From a virus: a stretch of DNA of 64,000 nt. Position 1 is the stretch's first letter; each line of letters begins with the position of its first letter. The position numbers were made by a program, and so were the translations under genes. The stretch lies in IMG/VR virus record IMGVR_UViG_3300031705_000002, positions 30,958 through 94,957 of that record. The stretch is one strand, 5' to 3'. The notes below the pieces were generated by a model, which worked only from the letters and a program-made list of their open reading frames with translations, searched no databases and was not told where the DNA came from. This document shows, piece after piece, positions 60,655 through 64,000 of this stretch.

Positions 60655-61801
60655 GCAATTAGAGATAGTAGATACCTGGAAAGATGCTCATGGAATAGGG
60701 ACACTAGTTGGAGCTACAGGTTTTGGAAAGACACGTGTTGGAATGGTTACAATACAGAGAATGCGAGAGGTTAACCCTCAAGTCTCTGTTATTGTAATAG
60801 TACCAACACTAAATCTTAAAGACCAATGGATGGTAGAGTTAACATCTCGCAAGTTAAACAAGAACTGTGAGGTAGTAGTAATAAACACAGCATACAAGAA
60901 CAAGTACAAGTGTGATTTACTAATTCTAGATGAAATCCATTGCTATGGTGCACCATTATTTAAAAAGATATTCGAAACTATCGGATATGACTATATCTTA
61001 GGACTAACAGCTACAATTGAGAGAGCTGATGGGAAACATGATATACTTTTAGAGAGGTGCCCAATAATAGCTGAAGTGACAATAGAAGAATGCCATAAAA
61101 ATGGATGGGTTAGCCCATACACGGTATATAATCTAGCTGTCCCAATGTTACCCGAAGAAACTGCAAGTTATGCCCAAGCTAACAACAAATTTAGGTGGGC
61201 TGCGCAAGTTCTTGGAGGTAGTGGTGGCGATACATTTCGTAGAGCGCAAGCTCTTTTGAAAGGGAGTAGAGGCTCTGACAAAGAAATGGGCGCTGCTGCT
61301 ACTTATTTCTCCTCAATTAAGAAGAGAGGTGACATTTGTAAGAACTCTAAGGCTAAATTTAGTATAATCGAACAGATTATAAGTAAATATAGTGATAGAA
61401 AAGCCATTATTTTCAGTGATTCGACTGCATTTGCAGATGAATTGCAAGAAATATTAGGCGAAACGTGTTTAAGTTTCCACAGCAAGCAATCAAAAAAGGT
61501 AAGAACAGAGGTACTAAAGAAATTCAAAGACGGTAGAACTAAACAACGTGTAATAAGCGCAGTGAAGGCTCTAAATGCAGGCTTTGATGTACCAGACTGC
61601 TCATTAGGAATTGTCGCAGCAGGGAACTCCCGTAAGCTTGACAATATACAGCGAACAGGTCGTATCATTAGGTATGTACCTGGGAAGAAAGCTGTAATCA
61701 TTAACCTATACGCACCCGACACACAAGAGGTGACTTGGCTAACAAATAGACAAGAGGGACAAGAGGTAATCTGGATAGAGAGTGTAGAAGAAATCAATTA
61801 A
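60629..61801 (+). CDS. SF2 helicase (DEAD/DEAH type, UvsW/type III restriction-like)
   Basis: 390 residues. Walker A GATGFGKT (28-35), motif II D101-E-I-H104, motif III LTATIER, then KAIIFSDSTAF and motif VI QRTGRIIRY. The compact form resembles phage recombination-repair helicases such as UvsW. It probably unwinds branched DNA during replication. Overlaps the upstream gene by 26 bases. Confidence 0.9.
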   Translation: MTDTTRTSKQLEIVDTWKDAHGIGTLVGATGFGKTRVGMVTIQRMREVNPQVSVIVIVPTLNLKDQWMVELTSRKLNKNCEVVVINTAYKNKYKCDLLILDEIHCYGAPLFKKIFETIGYDYILGLTATIERADGKHDILLERCPIIAEVTIEECHKNGWVSPYTVYNLAVPMLPEETASYAQANNKFRWAAQVLGGSGGDTFRRAQALLKGSRGSDKEMGAAATYFSSIKKRGDICKNSKAKFSIIEQIISKYSDRKAIIFSDSTAFADELQEILGETCLSFHSKQSKKVRTEVLKKFKDGRTKQRVISAVKALNAGFDVPDCSLGIVAAGNSRKLDNIQRTGRIIRYVPGKKAVIINLYAPDTQEVTWLTNRQEGQEVIWIESVEEIN

Positions 61802-61811
61802 AAACAAAGAG

Positions 61812-62570
61812 ATGGGAATATTAGTAAATTTTCAAGAGTTAGGTAACTATACAGTACCTGAACAAACAGATACTTACGTACCAGTGAGTCATCAGCAGTT
61901 AGTACAAACAGTTAAAAGAATAGGTAGCGATCATTTCAATCAAGAACCTATTGACGGTAGCTTTGAAGTAAACAGAACAGGAGATCAGTTCTTCGGTTCT
62001 CTCTCTTGGCAAGGAGATGGTGAGTCTAACCTATCAATAGGATTTAGAAACTCATACAACAAGAGCCTATCAGTGGGCTTATGCGTAGGAGCAGAGATTG
62101 TAGTATGCTCTAACTTAATGTTCGCTGGAGATGTAGTAAAGATGCGTAAGCATACAGGGAATGTAATCGATGACCTTGAAACGTTAGTAACAGACCTAGT
62201 GCAACACGCAGATGGTAGTTACCACGAGATCATACAGGATACAATCTTAATGCAGAACTTTGAACTGTCTGATACAATGGTTGGAGACTTCCTTGGACAA
62301 ATGTTTGTTAATGAACAGATACTCAATGGCTCTCAAATCAAGAAAGCTAAAGACGAATGGTTCCATTCACACACATTTAAGGAAAGAACTCTTTGGTCAG
62401 CATACAATGCGTGTACAGAAGCTTTAAAGTCTGCACACACATCACATGCATTGAACAAGCATACAGACCTGCACAAGTTTACAGAGAAGTATTACTTGAA
62501 AGACTATAGAAACCATCTTGATGAGCAATATTTAGACCTTATCGAGACAGAGAACTCTCTATCTTTATAG
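61812..62570 (+). CDS. DUF932 family protein
   Basis: 252 residues. The central NLSIGFRNSYNKSLSVGLCV and VVCSNLMFAGD match the DUF932 pattern (rNSxdxSxxxxxG...VCsNlxfxGd). This family is common on phages and plasmids and lies close to replication genes; function is not established. It converges with the minus-strand membrane gene, overlapping its end by six bases. Confidence 0.8.
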   Translation: MGILVNFQELGNYTVPEQTDTYVPVSHQQLVQTVKRIGSDHFNQEPIDGSFEVNRTGDQFFGSLSWQGDGESNLSIGFRNSYNKSLSVGLCVGAEIVVCSNLMFAGDVVKMRKHTGNVIDDLETLVTDLVQHADGSYHEIIQDTILMQNFELSDTMVGDFLGQMFVNEQILNGSQIKKAKDEWFHSHTFKERTLWSAYNACTEALKSAHTSHALNKHTDLHKFTEKYYLKDYRNHLDEQYLDLIETENSLSL

Positions 62571-63041
62571 AAATAGTATAAGTAGAGCGTAGGATACTAG
62601 CTCAAATATGGGTATTGGAAGAAGTCCTGAAAGGAGTAACACCACTAGTAGAAGAAGAATAGCTCCCTTTGTTAATTCATAGGGATCTTTCTTCTTACTA
62701 TACTCTAAAAAGAATAGTGTGGGTTGACACAAGAAGAACAGCGCTGCAAACATATTATGAAATGAACTAAAATTCTTCATATCATAAATACTTACAAGCA
62801 TAAGAGAGGCTAAACCTACAAATACCAAGAAAGGTTTAACGTTTCTTCGTTTGTATAGTACAGCAAGTATGGTTGTTTGTAACACTATGAAGTAAGAGAA
62901 ATACTTCTTAGTTGCAGGGTGAGCACCCATCACAGAGAAAGGGGTGCTATAAAAACTCCACCCATCGATGGCAAGTGCCATATTCAAAAGTAAGATGATT
63001 GTGATAAGGAGTACGCCTCCCTTGGCTACTTTTACTCCCAT
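62565..63041 (-). CDS. Multi-pass membrane protein, the only leftward gene of the right arm
   Basis: 158 residues with about five hydrophobic segments: VLLITIILLLNMALAIDGW, FSYFIVLQTTILAVLY, PFLVFVGLASLMLVSIYD, FHNMFAALFFLCQPTLFFLE and GAILLLLVVLLLSGLLPIPI, plus GAHPATKKY between the first two. The pattern resembles DUF998/Frag1-type proteins, but I cannot assign it. Its opposite orientation to all neighbours suggests a separately acquired gene with its own regulation. Confidence 0.6.
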   Translation of the reverse strand: MGVKVAKGGVLLITIILLLNMALAIDGWSFYSTPFSVMGAHPATKKYFSYFIVLQTTILAVLYKRRNVKPFLVFVGLASLMLVSIYDMKNFSSFHNMFAALFFLCQPTLFFLEYSKKKDPYELTKGAILLLLVVLLLSGLLPIPIFELVSYALLILFL

Positions 63042-63100
63042 TATTAAGTATTATATGATTGTATCATATAAAGGTAGGGAATTAAGAACAAGAAATTCAG

Positions 63101-63115
63101 TACATTTGTACAAAT
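63101..63115. promoter_or_regulatory. Promoter-like -7 element overlapping a 12-base palindrome
   Basis: TACATTTG (63101-63108) matches the -7 consensus on the plus strand, but no TTG stands 19-20 bases upstream. It overlaps the perfect palindrome ATTTGTACAAAT (63104-63115), a possible operator between the divergent genes at 63041 and 63139. Confidence 0.4.
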
Positions 63116-63138
63116 ATTAACTAGTAAAAAGCTATAAA

Positions 63139-63417
63139 ATGAGCGAAAAAACAGAAGAGATTGCAGAAGTAGGTGGAATATCAATACACTTGCTTGACGA
63201 GGAAATAACCATAATTGAAGGGCTTATTAAGGAGACTAAGTATCCTCATGATTTTATTACGAATCTGGATGCTATGAGTATTCCTACAGACCGTAAATTA
63301 GTTATCATGTATCATTTTGCTCAAGGGCATATGTATAGTGCTATCGGTTCATTTATGGGAGAAGCATTACCTAAAATGATGGGGTTAGCTCCTTCAGAAG
63401 AGGGATTAAAAGAATAA
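63139..63417 (+). CDS. Small protein, unknown
   Basis: 92 residues. VGGISIHLLDEEITIIEGLI, DRKLVIMYHFAQGHMYSAIG, SFMGEALPKMMGLAPSEEG. Helical with no membrane segment. It follows the promoter-like palindrome by 24 bases. Not recognised. Confidence 0.5.
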   Translation: MSEKTEEIAEVGGISIHLLDEEITIIEGLIKETKYPHDFITNLDAMSIPTDRKLVIMYHFAQGHMYSAIGSFMGEALPKMMGLAPSEEGLKE

Positions 63418-63550
63418 GAGAGCAAGCTACTTGAACGCTGCACCCAAGTCCTCGTCATTTATACATTGTTTTTGTGAATAATTACATACCTATAATTCAT
63501 CTAGACGGGGCACACCTAAAGTAAAGGACATACTTATTAAAAACCAAACT

Positions 63551-63781
63551 ATGGAAAAGAGCAGACTAAAGCATAAAAAGATTGTACGTAGAATGTATAA
63601 GGATACCCGAGAGGAAGAGAGAGCGACAGTAAGAGCGCATCTAAAAAGTATAAACGCAGTGTACAAAGGTTCGTATGAGTTAGTGATGGGATACGAAATG
63701 CCACGCTCTTATGGAAGCATAAGTAGAGAAGGTCCTAATTACAGAATGCAAGGCGCTACCCTGAACGGGCAGAAACTTTAA
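63551..63781 (+). CDS. Small basic protein, unknown
   Basis: 76 residues, rich in Arg/Lys (RLKHKKIVRRMYKDTREEER) with a Gly/Tyr-rich end (EMPRSYGSISREGPNYRMQG). Could bind nucleic acid. The 133-base gap before it contains no gene and no clear promoter. Confidence 0.45.
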   Translation: MEKSRLKHKKIVRRMYKDTREEERATVRAHLKSINAVYKGSYELVMGYEMPRSYGSISREGPNYRMQGATLNGQKL

Positions 63782-63839
63782 CGAGAGGTGACTGCGTGAG
63801 TGTTACTAAAGGAATCTTGAAATGGATTTAAAAGTCAGC

Positions 63840-63865
63840 GTGGGGACGATGGGGATTGTCCTCAC
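63840..63865 (+). other. Hairpin before the last gene
   Basis: GTGGGGAC (63840-63847) pairs with GTCCTCAC (63858-63865), one G-T pair, loop GATGGGGATT. Located in the 110-base gap before the partial gene at 63892. Confidence 0.4.
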
Positions 63866-63891
63866 CATGGACTAACTAAAACAAGACTAAG

Positions 63892-64000
63892 ATGGAACAA
63901 CCAAAAAAAGAAGGAAGCTATGTGTGTAGAATGGATAATGGTTATATAAAGATGTGCTACTACACAGGCACAGAATGGTTAGATATGTGGGAAACTACAT
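63892..64000 (+). CDS. Start of an unknown gene, cut by the window edge
   Basis: Open frame from ATG 63892 to the window end (36 codons): MEQPKKEGSYVCRMDNGYIK, then CYYTGTEWLDMWETT. Aromatic-rich; the rest is outside the window, so no function can be given. Confidence 0.4.
   Translation, partial: MEQPKKEGSYVCRMDNGYIKMCYYTGTEWLDMWETT

Noticed and set aside
61303-61797. 164-residue open frame on the minus strand
   Set aside because: Fully inside the helicase gene; helicase motifs VI and others are clear on the plus strand.
1-64000. CRISPR arrays, rRNA genes, full tRNA genes, insertion sequences
   Set aside because: Looked for regular direct repeats, transposase motifs and cloverleaf patterns; none found.

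Overview
The window looks like part of a large tailed-phage genome infecting a member of the Bacteroidota, probably a marine flavobacterium. The phage assignment rests on recognisable genes: terminase large subunit, portal, scaffold, major capsid protein, tail fibres, a holin-like protein and an M15 endolysin. The host assignment rests on three sequence signals: promoters of the Bacteroidota form (TTG, 19-20 bases, TAnnTTTG), a secreted protein ending in a type IX secretion (T9SS)-like C-terminal domain, and the Cys-rich 'GCTD...NYDP...DDGSC' module common in marine Bacteroidetes surface proteins. Several virion proteins (portal, capsid, ring-like and nozzle-like proteins) resemble those of crAss-like podoviruses and related Cellulophaga phages. 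That affinity comes from memory of the families and no search was run.

Layout. From 54405 down to base 1 nearly everything is read leftward (minus strand) in tightly overlapping genes: PhoH ATPase and a PD-(D/E)XK nuclease; a run of small genes (HU/IHF-like, zinc-ribbon, GroES-like); packaging and head (terminase, two paralogous decoration proteins, portal, scaffold, capsid, connector); a rho-independent-type terminator at 39183-39212; a very large adhesion module (38616-19659) with three related M43-type metalloprotease proteins, one catalytically dead, and a 2,622-residue Cys-rich protein; an envelope/lysis cassette (18964-15451) with an outer-membrane barrel, a Cys-less thioredoxin, a T9SS-like secreted protein, endolysin and holin; and a tail region (15837-1) in which a four-gene block (holin-like, metallophosphoesterase, ring-like protein, small conserved protein) occurs twice around a fibre gene.

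From about 55002 to the right edge genes run rightward except one membrane-protein gene: small early-type genes, a 600-base gene-free stretch dense in hairpins, a tRNA-like acceptor/T-arm minihelix, a family A DNA polymerase, an SF2 helicase and a DUF932 protein. The divergent switch at 54406-55001 carries the best promoter for leftward transcription, followed by a hairpin-rich leader.

Right-hand genes most likely act first (replication, host takeover). The leftward genes build the particle, bind and digest surface material and lyse the cell. The most unusual items are the metalloprotease trio, the T9SS-like cargo, the duplicated block with swapped N-terminal DNA-binding domains, and the structured-RNA/minihelix pair.
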